Source of the DNA: Solibaculum mannosilyticum
GTDB taxonomy: Bacteria > Bacillota > Clostridia > Oscillospirales > Acutalibacteraceae
Assembly (NCBI RefSeq): GCF_015140235.1
Contig: NZ_AP023321.1
Coordinates: 796,501-860,500, forward strand
Direction: 5' to 3'
DNA length: 64,000 nt
Positions 35,301 to 44,473 of this stretch are shown piece after piece. Positions within the stretch are counted from its first letter, which is position 1. The number at the start of each line of letters is the position of its first letter. Under the pieces are notes generated by a model that worked only from the letters and a program-made list of their open reading frames with translations, was not told the origin of the DNA and made no database searches. The translations under genes were made by a program, and so were the position numbers.

Positions 35301-38300
35301 TTATTCCACCGACTTTAGGGATTCCACCATATCGATTTTTTTGAGTTTAAAGTAGAAGGCGAAATTGACCACCGCGATAAATAGGAGGGTCAACACAGCC
35401 GACAAAATAAAGCAGTAGGGGGCGATATCCGGTGAGAACATGACGGCATCAACCTCAGCGGTCTGTATGACGAACCGTTCAAAGAAGATCCCCAAGACAA
35501 GCCCTGCCGCCACACCGATCAGGGAGGAGATGATGTTTTCGCGGTAGATGTAGGCCGACACCTCCCGGTCATAGAATCCGAGAACCTTGATGGTGGCCAG
35601 CTCACGGATACGTTCATTGACGTTGATGTTGGTGAGGTTGTAGAGCACGATGATAGCCAAGGCGCCGGCGGACAGGATCAATACCCAGACGATGCTGTTG
35701 AGACTGCTGATGGTGTCGTTAAAGCTGTCGTTAATGTCGGAGGAGTAGGAGACGCCGAGGACGTTGTCATAGGTCATCAGGATGTTGGAGACATTCGTCT
35801 GATCGGCTCCTTCCGCCAGGTGGAAGAGCATCATATTGTAAGAAGGCTCCTCTCCGAACAGCTCATTGTAAAGAGTGGGGGTCATGTAGATATAGTGCAT
35901 CGCGTAGTTTTCCGTGATGCCTGATACTGTCGTAGGGAGGGGCCGCCCATCGGCTTTTGTCAGGGTGACGGAATCGCCTACCCCGACGCTCAGCATCTTA
36001 GCCAGCTTTTCCGTCAGGATGACGCCGTCGTCGGAAAGGGAGAGGGCTTGATGTCCCACCCGTTCCTGAAGGGAGACATAGCCTGAAAAATCCTCTGTAG
36101 ACTGCGGGACAAACAGGGTGGCGCTTTTGACTGTTTTACCGTTGGTGATGTCCATCTCCCGCTGGAGGACCGGAGAACAATTCTCAACACCGTCGGTGGA
36201 CGACATTTCTTCCTGAAGCGTACCGACATCCTGGGATGTAATACCGTCGTCCATCGCGGCAATGCCGTCGTAGAGGAAGATGGACCCGAATTGTTTTGGG
36301 GCAATGGAAGCAATGGAATTCTGCAATCCAAAACCCGTGAGCATCAAGGCAGTACAACCGGCAATACTGATGACCGTCATAAGGATGCGTTTCTTATACC
36401 GGAAGAGATTGCGCAACGTGACCTTATAGATAAAACTGAGCCTGGACCATAGGAAAGTAACTCGTTCCAACAAAACGCGTTTGCCGGATTTAGGGGCACG
36501 AGGCCGCATCAGTTGGGCGGGATAAGCCAGAAGCTCCTTGTAGCAGGAGGCTAGGGTGGAAAGGCCGGTGCAGGCCACGGCGGCCAAGGTGCACCAAAGG
36601 GCGTAGTCCCAATGAATGGGAGTCAAGGGATCGGGCATGTTGTAGAGGATGCGGTAGGCCCCGATGATGATGCGGGGAAAGAGCTGGAACCCAACTGCCA
36701 GACCAATGACACTGCCCAGGAAGCTGGCTGATACGGCATAAAAGAGGTATTTGGACATAATAACCCGACGGGAATATCCCAAAGCCTTCATCGTGCCAAT
36801 CTGGGTGCGATGTTCTTCGACCATACGGGTCATAGTGGTCAGACATACCAGAGCGGCGACCAGGATAAAAAATACAGGGAATACCGCCGCTACGGCATCG
36901 ACCTTCTGAGCATCTTCCTCATAGCTGGAGTAACCGGGATTGTTGGTTCGATCCCATACATACCAAGTAGGCTCGGTTAGATCGTCCAACTGACGTTCAC
37001 CATCTTCAATTTGCTTGCGTGCGTCGGCTAATTGTTGATCGGATTCCGCCTTGCCTGAATCGTACTCAGACTTGGCTTGGGCAAGAGACGCATCACCCTC
37101 TTCCAGCTTTTGCTTCGAATCATCCAATTCTTTTTGACCATTTTTTTTCTCCGATTCAAAGACTTCTTTCTGAGAAGCCAGCTCGGCAGCGCCTTCATCC
37201 AATTGTTTGCGGGAATCCTCTAGTTTTTGTTTGGCCTCATCCAACTGCTTTTTGGTATCCTCAAGCTGGTTGCGGGCGTCCTGAATGCCGCTTTGCAGGG
37301 AGTCAAGGCCATGATATCCTTCCTCCAGCTGCTGGCTTTGGGAGGTAAGCTCTGCATCCATAGAAGACAAGACTGAATCAGCTTGTTTTTTAATCAGCTG
37401 TTTGGCAACATTCTGTACCCCATCGGAAGGATCCAATGTCACATATTGGGTTAAAACGCCCTCTAGCGAAGTTCCGTCTGGGAGAGTCCCTTCCGGGATA
37501 ACGCTGCTGAGCGACTCAATTTGAGCTAAAGTTTGGACTAAGTCCTCCGGCAGAGCATTGGGATCAGGGACATAAGTCGTTTCATAATCGGTGAGTACCT
37601 GAGAAACCAGTTGGAGCAACAATGTGGCGTCGTCCAGCTTCTGCTGGCCTTCGGCTAGCTGCTGCTCGAGCTGTTCGGCTTGATATTCGTACCGGCCGAT
37701 TTGTTCCCATGCTGCCGGCAGCTGCTGATCATACTGAGCCTGTCCCTCCTGATACTGTTTAAGCCCTTCCTGATATTGGGCTTCACCGTCCTCTATTTGC
37801 TGTTCGGCTTGGTCAATCTGAGTCTGCCCCTCGGAGATCTTTGTGTTGAATTCCTCCACACCGGCGTAATATGCTGCCCATCCGTCATCCAGTTCTTTTT
37901 GAGCGTCTTCAATCTTCTGCCAGGCGTCTCCTAATTCAGTGGCCTGCTGTTCTTCTCCGTCGGCCAATTCTTGTTTGGCATTGTCTACCTCCTGTTTTGC
38001 CTCACTGTAAAGCTCATCATACCGCTCCTTCGACCGAGTATCGGCCAGGGTTTCCATCTCCTGAGATGCAGCATCCACAGCGTCGTCGTAAGGTGATTCA
38101 AAGGGGGATAATCCTTCTGTGGAATCCAGGGTGAGATAGACGTCGGTGTACACGTCCAGGACAAAATCCTCTTCCGGCACCATAATAAAGGCGTCGATGC
38201 TGCCGTCGCCGAGGAGGGTGTTGCCCCGTTCAAAATTGATGTAGGAAGGGGAATTGACGATACCGACAATGGTGTATGTATCGGTGGAAAGAGTATCGCT

Positions 38301-38810
38301 CAGGGGGGTATCGTTGCCCGAACGAAGGGTGATGGTATTTCCCAAAGTAAACGAACTGGGCGCATGCATACCATAGTCTACCACGCATTCCCCTGATTTT
38401 TCAGGCAGTCGCCCCTCTACCAAGAGCGGCTGGTTCAAATTATTGGGATCATCGGTGTTACTGACATCCTGGGGGAGGGATAGCACCTTTAAAACCGTAC
38501 CGGAATCCTGATCATCCCCCTCCATAACGTCCACCGAATAGGACGGCATAAATCCACGGATGCCGTCTGTTTGCCGGATGGCATTTAAATCATCGTCGTT
38601 AAACCCGAAGGTGGACAGTAGGTGAAGATCAGAAAGCTGCGTACTGTCATAATACTGGGTGGCGCTTAGGATCATATCCGGACAACTGGATTTGACGCCG
38701 GCGAAAAAACCGGTGCCGATGGCCACAATGGCTAAGATGGATAAAAAACGATTGCGTGTTTTCCAGATCTCACGGAGCGCCTCTTTTACAATGGCGGAAC
38801 GTCTTTTCAT
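35301..38810 (-). CDS. FtsX-type ABC transporter permease with long coiled-coil domain
   Basis: Permease of a MacB/LolCDE-like ABC system. The 1169-aa protein has an N-terminal helix (FLSILAIVAIGTGFFAGV), an extracellular domain and a very long coiled coil (about residues 257-612) with many 'LEDxxKQL/QQLxEGQ' heptads. A three-helix FtsX bundle (about 645-790) and a second FtsX bundle near the C-terminus (VWVLILSAGALAIIVLYNL onward) follow. The design suggests mechanotransmission to substrates outside the membrane and not simple transport. The partner ATPase gene precedes it by 37 bases, and a TetR gene lies upstream of that. Confidence 0.9.
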   Translation of the reverse strand: MKRRSAIVKEALREIWKTRNRFLSILAIVAIGTGFFAGVKSSCPDMILSATQYYDSTQLSDLHLLSTFGFNDDDLNAIRQTDGIRGFMPSYSVDVMEGDDQDSGTVLKVLSLPQDVSNTDDPNNLNQPLLVEGRLPEKSGECVVDYGMHAPSSFTLGNTITLRSGNDTPLSDTLSTDTYTIVGIVNSPSYINFERGNTLLGDGSIDAFIMVPEEDFVLDVYTDVYLTLDSTEGLSPFESPYDDAVDAASQEMETLADTRSKERYDELYSEAKQEVDNAKQELADGEEQQATELGDAWQKIEDAQKELDDGWAAYYAGVEEFNTKISEGQTQIDQAEQQIEDGEAQYQEGLKQYQEGQAQYDQQLPAAWEQIGRYEYQAEQLEQQLAEGQQKLDDATLLLQLVSQVLTDYETTYVPDPNALPEDLVQTLAQIESLSSVIPEGTLPDGTSLEGVLTQYVTLDPSDGVQNVAKQLIKKQADSVLSSMDAELTSQSQQLEEGYHGLDSLQSGIQDARNQLEDTKKQLDEAKQKLEDSRKQLDEGAAELASQKEVFESEKKNGQKELDDSKQKLEEGDASLAQAKSEYDSGKAESDQQLADARKQIEDGERQLDDLTEPTWYVWDRTNNPGYSSYEEDAQKVDAVAAVFPVFFILVAALVCLTTMTRMVEEHRTQIGTMKALGYSRRVIMSKYLFYAVSASFLGSVIGLAVGFQLFPRIIIGAYRILYNMPDPLTPIHWDYALWCTLAAVACTGLSTLASCYKELLAYPAQLMRPRAPKSGKRVLLERVTFLWSRLSFIYKVTLRNLFRYKKRILMTVISIAGCTALMLTGFGLQNSIASIAPKQFGSIFLYDGIAAMDDGITSQDVGTLQEEMSSTDGVENCSPVLQREMDITNGKTVKSATLFVPQSTEDFSGYVSLQERVGHQALSLSDDGVILTEKLAKMLSVGVGDSVTLTKADGRPLPTTVSGITENYAMHYIYMTPTLYNELFGEEPSYNMMLFHLAEGADQTNVSNILMTYDNVLGVSYSSDINDSFNDTISSLNSIVWVLILSAGALAIIVLYNLTNINVNERIRELATIKVLGFYDREVSAYIYRENIISSLIGVAAGLVLGIFFERFVIQTAEVDAVMFSPDIAPYCFILSAVLTLLFIAVVNFAFYFKLKKIDMVESLKSVE

Positions 38811-38847
38811 AAAAGCGAAAAACCTCGATTCTACCGTGTGGTAAAAG

Positions 38848-39552
38848 TCACCATTCGATCTGGTCGACTGGAGTGGGATTGGAGTTGAGGATGATATCCT
38901 GCACTTTGCTGTTTTTAAGTTTGATCACCCGATCCGCCATAGCGGTGAGGGCGAGGTTATGGGTGATGACAATGACCGTCATATGGCTTTTGCGGCAGGT
39001 ATCCTGCAACAATTTCAAAACGCTTTTGCCGGTGTTGTAATCCAAAGCGCCGGTGGGTTCGTCGCACAAAAGCAGTTTGGGGCGTTTGGCCAGGGCGCGG
39101 GCGATGGATACCCGCTGCTGTTCGCCTCCCGAAAGCTGGGCCGGGAAATTATCCATACGATCCTCTAATCCAACATCCCTCAGGGCCTGGGCGGCATCCA
39201 TGGGCTCTTTGCAGATTTGAGTGGCCAATTCCACATTTTCCCGGGCGGTGAGGTTGGGGACTAAATTATAAAACTGAAAGACAAAACCGATGTCATACCG
39301 GCGGTATTCGGTCAACTGACGGGCGTTAAAACCGCTGATATCCCGGCCGTCCACCGAAATGATGCCGCCGTCACAGTGATCCATGCCCCCCAGGATGTTT
39401 AAAACAGTGGTTTTACCGGCGCCGCTGGGGCCGACGATTACGGCAAATTCACCTTTTTCAATGTCAAAAGAAATGTGGTCGGAAGCGGTGATGGTGACCT
39501 CTCCCATTTTGTACTGTTTTACCACGTCCTTGAGATGGACAAAACTACTCAT
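38848..39552 (-). CDS. ABC transporter ATP-binding protein (MacB/LolD-type)
   Basis: ATPase subunit for the neighbouring FtsX-type permease. Walker [11 protein letters not shown], the signature [15 protein letters not shown], and Walker [12 protein letters not shown] are intact. The 234-aa length fits this family. ATG 39552 is 7 bases after AAAGGAG; an upstream TTG at 39558 is closer to that site and less likely. Confidence 0.95.
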   Translation of the reverse strand: MSSFVHLKDVVKQYKMGEVTITASDHISFDIEKGEFAVIVGPSGAGKTTVLNILGGMDHCDGGIISVDGRDISGFNARQLTEYRRYDIGFVFQFYNLVPNLTARENVELATQICKEPMDAAQALRDVGLEDRMDNFPAQLSGGEQQRVSIARALAKRPKLLLCDEPTGALDYNTGKSVLKLLQDTCRKSHMTVIVITHNLALTAMADRVIKLKNSKVQDIILNSNPTPVDQIEW

Positions 39553-39590
39553 AGGCAAGCTCCTTTACAGCAAACTAAAAAATAATAAAA

Positions 39591-40166
39591 TCACATTCTG
39601 GCGTCAATATCCTGGAGCATCAGGATCAAAAACCGGCGCAGTACGGCGTGCAGTGTATCGGCATCCCCCTCAAAGCGGTTGAGGATGTGGAACACCCCGT
39701 GAACCATGGACACCGCCAATGTCTCCGCCAAAAGGGACTGGTCGGAACCGGGGGAGAGGTAGGGCATCAGTTCATCTGAGATACGGCGGGCAGCGATGTC
39801 CACCACATGGGAACGGATGTGCTCATAGGGGGACCCTTCACTTCCCTGCATTAAAATGCGAAATTGGGTGCGGTTGCACAAAAAAATATGGGCGATGGCA
39901 TCGGTCATCTGCTCGATGGTGGGAAGAGAGATGGTCTTCCCCTTGGAGATGCTGAAGATCAGGTCGTCCAACTGTTGGACTGTAGGTCCGATGATGTGGT
40001 CAAACAAATCCTGTTTGCCTCCGAAGTAGGCGTAAATGTTGCCGGGCGTGATGTGAGCACGCTGGGCGATCCGCCGCATGGAGGATTTCTGATAGCCGTA
40101 CTGTGTAAACTCAGAGGTAGCGGCGTCCACGATACGGGCCCGCACTTCATCTTTCTGTTTTTGCAT
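39591..40166 (-). CDS. TetR-family transcriptional regulator
   Basis: One-component repressor. The N-terminal helix-turn-helix is clear (SSMRRIAQRAHITPGNIYAY about 30-49). The rest is a helical ligand-binding domain of the usual size (191 aa). It is upstream of the ABC pair on the same strand and probably in the same operon. ATG 40166 follows CAGGTG by 7 bases. The adjacent region has repeated TAAATTACA elements that may be its operator. The inducer is unknown; a membrane-active compound would fit the transporter type. Confidence 0.9.
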   Translation of the reverse strand: MQKQKDEVRARIVDAATSEFTQYGYQKSSMRRIAQRAHITPGNIYAYFGGKQDLFDHIIGPTVQQLDDLIFSISKGKTISLPTIEQMTDAIAHIFLCNRTQFRILMQGSEGSPYEHIRSHVVDIAARRISDELMPYLSPGSDQSLLAETLAVSMVHGVFHILNRFEGDADTLHAVLRRFLILMLQDIDARM

Positions 40167-40200
40167 TATTAAACACCTGTTCATTTTTCATGTGTATTTC

Positions 40201-40229
40201 ATTATAAAAGATAGCATTCTAAATTACAA
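40201..40229 (-). promoter_or_regulatory. Predicted promoter of the TetR-ABC operon
   Basis: On the minus strand, TTGTAA (-35, 40224-40229) and TATAAT (-10, 40201-40206) with a 17-base spacer. The -35 lies within a TCTAAATTACA element (40218-40228). Confidence 0.65.
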
Positions 40230-40249
40230 GAGACATAATGTAAATTACA
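40218..40249. promoter_or_regulatory. Candidate TetR operator (two TGTAAATTACA-like elements)
   Basis: TGTAAATTACA at 40239-40249 is a perfect 11-base palindrome. A 10-of-11 copy, TCTAAATTACA, lies at 40218-40228, exactly 21 bases away (two helix turns). The second copy overlaps the TetR promoter -35. Autorepression is inferred. Confidence 0.5.
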
Positions 40250-40300
40250 CCAAAAAACTGACGAATTTATGGCAGATAAAACCAAGCAAATTGCTAATTA

Positions 40301-40329
40301 TTGACAAAAAACCGGGGCGGTAATATAAT
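40301..40329 (+). promoter_or_regulatory. Predicted sigma-A promoter of ugd
   Basis: TTGACA (40301-40306) and TATAAT (40324-40329) with a 17-base spacer. The leader to the ugd ATG is about 125 bases long, with no clear terminator inside. Confidence 0.8.
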
Positions 40330-40458
40330 AGAACAAAATGGAAACAATACGGACAAACTGTCATAAAAGATTTCAGATCATAGACTGCATCAGGCTGTAA
40401 GACGCTTGATTGTCCCATGCAGAATTCGTTTGAAATCAGGATAAGGGGATAGAAGTAG

Positions 40459-41781
40459 ATGGCGAAAATCGCAGTAATTGGTTCGGGATATGTGGGGCTT
40501 GTTTCAGGGGCAGTGTTGTCCGACTTTGGTCACAGCGTCATGTGTGTGGACGTGGATCAAAAGAAGATTGAGTCGCTGAAAAAGGGCGTTATTCCGATTT
40601 ATGAGCCGGGCTTGGATGCCATTGTGGAAAAGAACATGCAGATGGAAAACCTGCATTTCTCCACCGATATCCAGTCGGCGATCGAGGACAATGACATTAT
40701 CTTTATCGCAGTCGGGACGCCGCCCAAGGATGACGGCAGTGCCGATTTGCAGTATGTGTTGTCGGTGGCCGAGGATATCGCCACCCATATGCAGGGGTAT
40801 AAGGTAATTGTGGATAAATCCACCGTGCCGGTGGGCACCGGCCAAAAGGTCAAGAGGACGGTGCGGGAAATTCTGGATAAGCGCGGTGTGGATTATGAAT
40901 TTGACGTGGTGTCCAATCCGGAATTTTTGCGGGAAGGATCGGCGGTATACGACTTCTCCAACCCCGAACGCGTGGTGTTGGGGACCGAAAGTCAACGGGC
41001 ATTGGATGCCATGATTGAAGTGTATCGTGTGTTGTATCTCAATGAGACGCCTTTCGTCACCACCAACATCGAGACGGCTGAAATGATCAAATACGCCTCC
41101 AACGCGTTTTTGGCCATGAAGATCACTTACATCAACGAAATCGCCAACCTGTGCGAAAAGGTGGGGGCCAACGTCCAGAACGTAGCCAAGGGAATGGGCA
41201 TGGACGACCGGATCGGCAACAAGTTTTTAAATGCAGGACCGGGATACGGCGGAAGCTGTTTCCCAAAGGATACCAAGGCGCTGGCCACCATCGCCAGGGA
41301 GCATGACGAGCATCTTACCCTCATCGAGACCACCATCCAGGCCAATGAACGCCAGAAGCTGCGCATGGTGGATAAGATCTGCGCAGCTATGGGGGATTTG
41401 TCCGGCAAAGTGATCGGCGTGCTGGGCCTGACCTTTAAGCCGAATACCGACGATATGCGGGAAGCGCCGTCGCTGGTGATCTTGCCGGAGCTTGTAAAGA
41501 GAGGGGCCATCATCCGGGCCTTTGACCCGGAAGGCACCAAAGAAGGCGGATGGCGGTTTGAAGACATCGAGCAGCATATGACCTTCTGCGACGACGAATA
41601 CTGTGTATCCCAGGAGGCGGATGCAGTTGTGTTGCTCACCGAATGGAACCAATTCCGCAGCCTGGACTTTGACCGTCTGAAGGCGGGGATGAAGGACAAT
41701 TATTTCTTTGACCTGCGCAATGTTTATGAGAAATGCATGCTGGAAAAGCATGGTTTCCGTTACTATGCCGTGGGCCGGTGA
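40459..41781 (+). CDS. ugd: UDP-glucose 6-dehydrogenase
   Basis: Oxidises UDP-glucose to UDP-glucuronate with two NAD+. N-terminal GSGYVGLVSG is the NAD-binding loop. The active-site cysteine is in GPGYGGSCFPKDTKAL at about residue 260. The 440-aa length is typical. It is followed 10 bases later by a UDP-glucuronate epimerase-type gene. No glycosyltransferase cluster is next to it. Confidence 0.96.
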   Translation: MAKIAVIGSGYVGLVSGAVLSDFGHSVMCVDVDQKKIESLKKGVIPIYEPGLDAIVEKNMQMENLHFSTDIQSAIEDNDIIFIAVGTPPKDDGSADLQYVLSVAEDIATHMQGYKVIVDKSTVPVGTGQKVKRTVREILDKRGVDYEFDVVSNPEFLREGSAVYDFSNPERVVLGTESQRALDAMIEVYRVLYLNETPFVTTNIETAEMIKYASNAFLAMKITYINEIANLCEKVGANVQNVAKGMGMDDRIGNKFLNAGPGYGGSCFPKDTKALATIAREHDEHLTLIETTIQANERQKLRMVDKICAAMGDLSGKVIGVLGLTFKPNTDDMREAPSLVILPELVKRGAIIRAFDPEGTKEGGWRFEDIEQHMTFCDDEYCVSQEADAVVLLTEWNQFRSLDFDRLKAGMKDNYFFDLRNVYEKCMLEKHGFRYYAVGR

Positions 41782-41791
41782 GGAGGATAGG

Positions 41792-42799
41792 ATGAAAGTT
41801 CAACTGCCAAAGGCATCGGATGCCATTTTAGTCACAGGAGGGGCCGGATTCATCGGATTCCACCTGAGCAAAAAGCTTTTGGAATGCGGCAATCGAGTGG
41901 TTGGGTTTGACAATTGCAATGATTATTACGACCCTGCCCTCAAGGAGGCCCGTCTTGCTGTTTTAAAGGGGTACCCCAATTATCAATTTGTCAAAGGGGA
42001 CTTGGCCGATAAGCAGGCTTTGGAGACTGTGTTTCAGCAGCATGCACCCAAAGTTGTGGTCAATTTAGCGGCACAGGCCGGTGTGCGATACAGCATCGAT
42101 CATCCGGATTGTTATATCCAATCCAATTTGGTGGGATTTTTCAATGTTTTAGAGTGCTGCCGTCACTATCCGGTGGATCACTTGGTGTATGCCTCCTCCA
42201 GTTCTGTATACGGCGCCAATAAAAAGGTCCCCTTTTCCACAGAGGACCAGGTAGATCACCCGGTCAGTCTGTATGCCGCTACTAAAAAATCCAATGAGCT
42301 GATGGCTTATACCTATAGCCATCTTTACCACATTCCGTCGACTGGACTGCGGTTCTTTACGGTATACGGCCCTTATGGCCGTCCGGATATGGCTTATTTT
42401 TCCTTTACCAAAGCCATTTTAGCTGGAAAGCCCATCCGCGTGTTTAACCACGGGGACATGTACCGGGACTTCACCTACATTGACGACATTGTAGACGGAG
42501 TCATGAGACTGTTGTGCCGTCCGCCCAAGCCGGATGAAAACGATGCGCCCCATAAGGTGTACAACATCGGCAACAATAAGCCGGAGAAATTGATGGATTT
42601 TATTGGGACACTGGAAAAATGTCTGGGCAAGGAAGCGGTCAAGCAGTTTGAGCCCATGCAGCCAGGGGACGTCTACCGCACCTATGCGGATGTAGACGAT
42701 CTGGTGCGGGACATCGGATTCTGTCCCAGCACGTCCATCCAAGACGGCCTCAGTCGTTTTGTGGAGTGGTACCGTTCGTTTTACCCGGATCAAAAATAA
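41792..42799 (+). CDS. NAD-dependent epimerase, UDP-glucuronate 4-epimerase type
   Basis: Short-chain dehydrogenase-type epimerase expected to turn UDP-glucuronate into UDP-galacturonate. The NAD motif GGAGFIGFHL is at about residue 16. The catalytic S/Y/K set is seen as SSSSVYG and YAATKKSNE. The 335-aa protein starts at ATG 41792 after AGGAGG. The close coupling to ugd supports the substrate. Its product would feed capsule or cell-wall acidic polysaccharide. Confidence 0.88.
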   Translation: MKVQLPKASDAILVTGGAGFIGFHLSKKLLECGNRVVGFDNCNDYYDPALKEARLAVLKGYPNYQFVKGDLADKQALETVFQQHAPKVVVNLAAQAGVRYSIDHPDCYIQSNLVGFFNVLECCRHYPVDHLVYASSSSVYGANKKVPFSTEDQVDHPVSLYAATKKSNELMAYTYSHLYHIPSTGLRFFTVYGPYGRPDMAYFSFTKAILAGKPIRVFNHGDMYRDFTYIDDIVDGVMRLLCRPPKPDENDAPHKVYNIGNNKPEKLMDFIGTLEKCLGKEAVKQFEPMQPGDVYRTYADVDDLVRDIGFCPSTSIQDGLSRFVEWYRSFYPDQK

Positions 42800-42814
42800 A
42801 ATTGAGCTGTTGCG

Positions 42815-42854
42815 AAAGGATTGGTCCTAAAAACAGGATCGATCCTTTCTTTTT
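42815..42854 (+). terminator. Intrinsic terminator after the epimerase gene
   Basis: AAAGGATTGGTCCT pairs with AGGATCGATCCTTT (with one mismatch), followed by CTTTTT. Confidence 0.75.
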
Positions 42855-42865
42855 GGAAAAAAGAT

Positions 42866-42894
42866 TTGCATGCAGAGCATTCACAGGGTACAAT
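42866..42894 (+). promoter_or_regulatory. Predicted promoter of ispD-ispF
   Basis: TTGCAT (42866-42871) and TACAAT (42889-42894), 17-base spacer, just after the preceding terminator. Confidence 0.6.
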
Positions 42895-42975
42895 GAAAAA
42901 AAGAAAGTTCGTTTGCCGGTAAGCTGGCGCAATATAGAAAAGGACGATTCCCAAAAAAGAGGGAGGATCTATCAC

Positions 42976-43695
42976 ATGAAAGAAACATTTCCTTTTGTAA
43001 CAGCCATCGTGGTGGCGGCAGGAGGTTCCACCCGTATGGGAGGAGAGGTTTCCAAGCAACTGCTCCCCATCGCCGGGATGCCAGTCATTGGCCGGACGCT
43101 CTCAGCCTTTGAAGCGGCCGGATGCATTGACGACGTGGTGGTAGTGGCCCGGGAAGAGGATCTGCTGGACATTTACGATATCATCCGTTCTTTTGGATTT
43201 GAGAAGGTAAGTCAAGTGGTGCGGGGAGGCGCTACCCGTCAGCAATCGGTGGCTATGGGAGTACAGAATGCCCGTCCGGAGACTACCCATCTGGCCATTC
43301 ACGACGGCGCCCGTCCGCTGGTAAGCGTCCAGGTGATCGGGGATGTGGTGGCTTGTGCGCTGGAACATCGGGCGGCTGCCACGGGTGTGCGGGTCAAGGA
43401 CACGCTCAAGCAAGTGTCGGACGCCGGTGTTATCGAATATACCCCGGACCGCAGCCATTTATGGATGGTTCATACCCCCCAGGTATTTGAAAAGAGATTG
43501 TATCAAAGGGCTATGGATGCGGCCCAGGAAGCCCGTGAGGATTTTACCGACGATTGCCAGTTGGTGGAACGCATGGGCGGCATTCCGGTGCACATGTACG
43601 AGGGCAGCTATGAAAACATCAAGATCACCACGCCGGAAGATCTGCCGATTGCAGAGGCATTGCTGTTAAGACGTCAGCAGGAAGGGGATTTGTAA
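42976..43695 (+). CDS. ispD: 2-C-methyl-D-erythritol 4-phosphate cytidylyltransferase
   Basis: Third step of the MEP isoprenoid pathway: couples CTP to methylerythritol phosphate. The nucleotide-binding start [19 protein letters not shown] is diagnostic; [11 protein letters not shown] is the second conserved block. ATG 42976 is preceded by GGGAGGATC; the protein is 239 aa. It overlaps ispF by one base. Confidence 0.96.
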   Translation: MKETFPFVTAIVVAAGGSTRMGGEVSKQLLPIAGMPVIGRTLSAFEAAGCIDDVVVVAREEDLLDIYDIIRSFGFEKVSQVVRGGATRQQSVAMGVQNARPETTHLAIHDGARPLVSVQVIGDVVACALEHRAAATGVRVKDTLKQVSDAGVIEYTPDRSHLWMVHTPQVFEKRLYQRAMDAAQEAREDFTDDCQLVERMGGIPVHMYEGSYENIKITTPEDLPIAEALLLRRQQEGDL

Positions 43696-44171
43696 TGCGT
43701 ATTGGACATGGATATGACGTACATCGTCTGGTAGAAGGACGGCCACTGATCGTGGGAGGGGTTGAGATCCCTTATGAGAAGGGACTGTTGGGGCATTCGG
43801 ATGCCGATGTGCTGTTGCATGCCATAGCCGACGCCTTGCTGGGCTCCGTGGGACTGGGGGATATTGGACTTCATTTTCCGGATACCGACGCCCGGTTTAA
43901 GGATGCCGACAGTTCTCTGCTGCTGGAGCATGTGGTACAATTGCTTCGCGAGAGAAAGTATCGGGTAGGCAATATAGACGCCACCATTGTGGCCCAGCGT
44001 CCCAAAATGCGGCCCTATATCCAGCAGATGCGGGACAATGTGGCAAAGATCTGCGGTGTGGAAGCCGATCAGGTCAACATCAAAGCCACCACGGAGGAGG
44101 GCCTGGGCTTTACCGGACGTGGAGAAGCCATAGCCGCTCACGCCGTCTGTCTGGTAGAGGGGATGAACTAA
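43695..44171 (+). CDS. ispF: 2-C-methyl-D-erythritol 2,4-cyclodiphosphate synthase
   Basis: Cyclises the CDP intermediate of the MEP pathway. Start [12 protein letters not shown] and the [19 protein letters not shown] metal site are diagnostic; the 158-aa length is normal. The TAATG overlap with ispD shows coupling. MEP-pathway use fits Clostridia. Confidence 0.97.
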   Translation: MRIGHGYDVHRLVEGRPLIVGGVEIPYEKGLLGHSDADVLLHAIADALLGSVGLGDIGLHFPDTDARFKDADSSLLLEHVVQLLRERKYRVGNIDATIVAQRPKMRPYIQQMRDNVAKICGVEADQVNIKATTEEGLGFTGRGEAIAAHAVCLVEGMN

Positions 44172-44239
44172 GGAGAGAGGAAATTGGTCATTTGGAATCA
44201 CCTGTGCATATACTGATATAAAAAACGAGGTGATTGCAA

Positions 44240-44473
44240 ATGGAACTGCCAATGCTTATCATATATTCGATCACGCACGCCTTCCAAGGCCGGGATTTAT
44301 TGAGACAAATGGGAATTCGGGCCTATGTCAAGCGCACCCCTAGGACCATCGATCCCTCCGGATGCAGCTACAGTATAGAGGTTTATCCAGAGGACATCGA
44401 CCGGGCCGAACAGATTTTGCGCAGTGCAAAAATCCGGGTAACCGGACGGCATATGGGGGAGAGCGACACGTGA
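44240..44473 (+). CDS. DUF3343 protein, putative Se/S carrier-like
   Basis: A 77-aa protein with the small ferredoxin-like DUF3343 pattern (MLIIYSITHAFQGRDLLRQM, then a PRTIDPSGCSYSIEV segment). Its single cysteine lies in PSGCSYS. DUF3343 members are often next to selenium- or sulfur-handling enzymes and have been proposed as carriers. Here the stop overlaps the start of the cysteine desulfurase gene by 4 bases, a strong sign of joint function. Activity is unproven. Confidence 0.75.
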   Translation: MELPMLIIYSITHAFQGRDLLRQMGIRAYVKRTPRTIDPSGCSYSIEVYPEDIDRAEQILRSAKIRVTGRHMGESDT

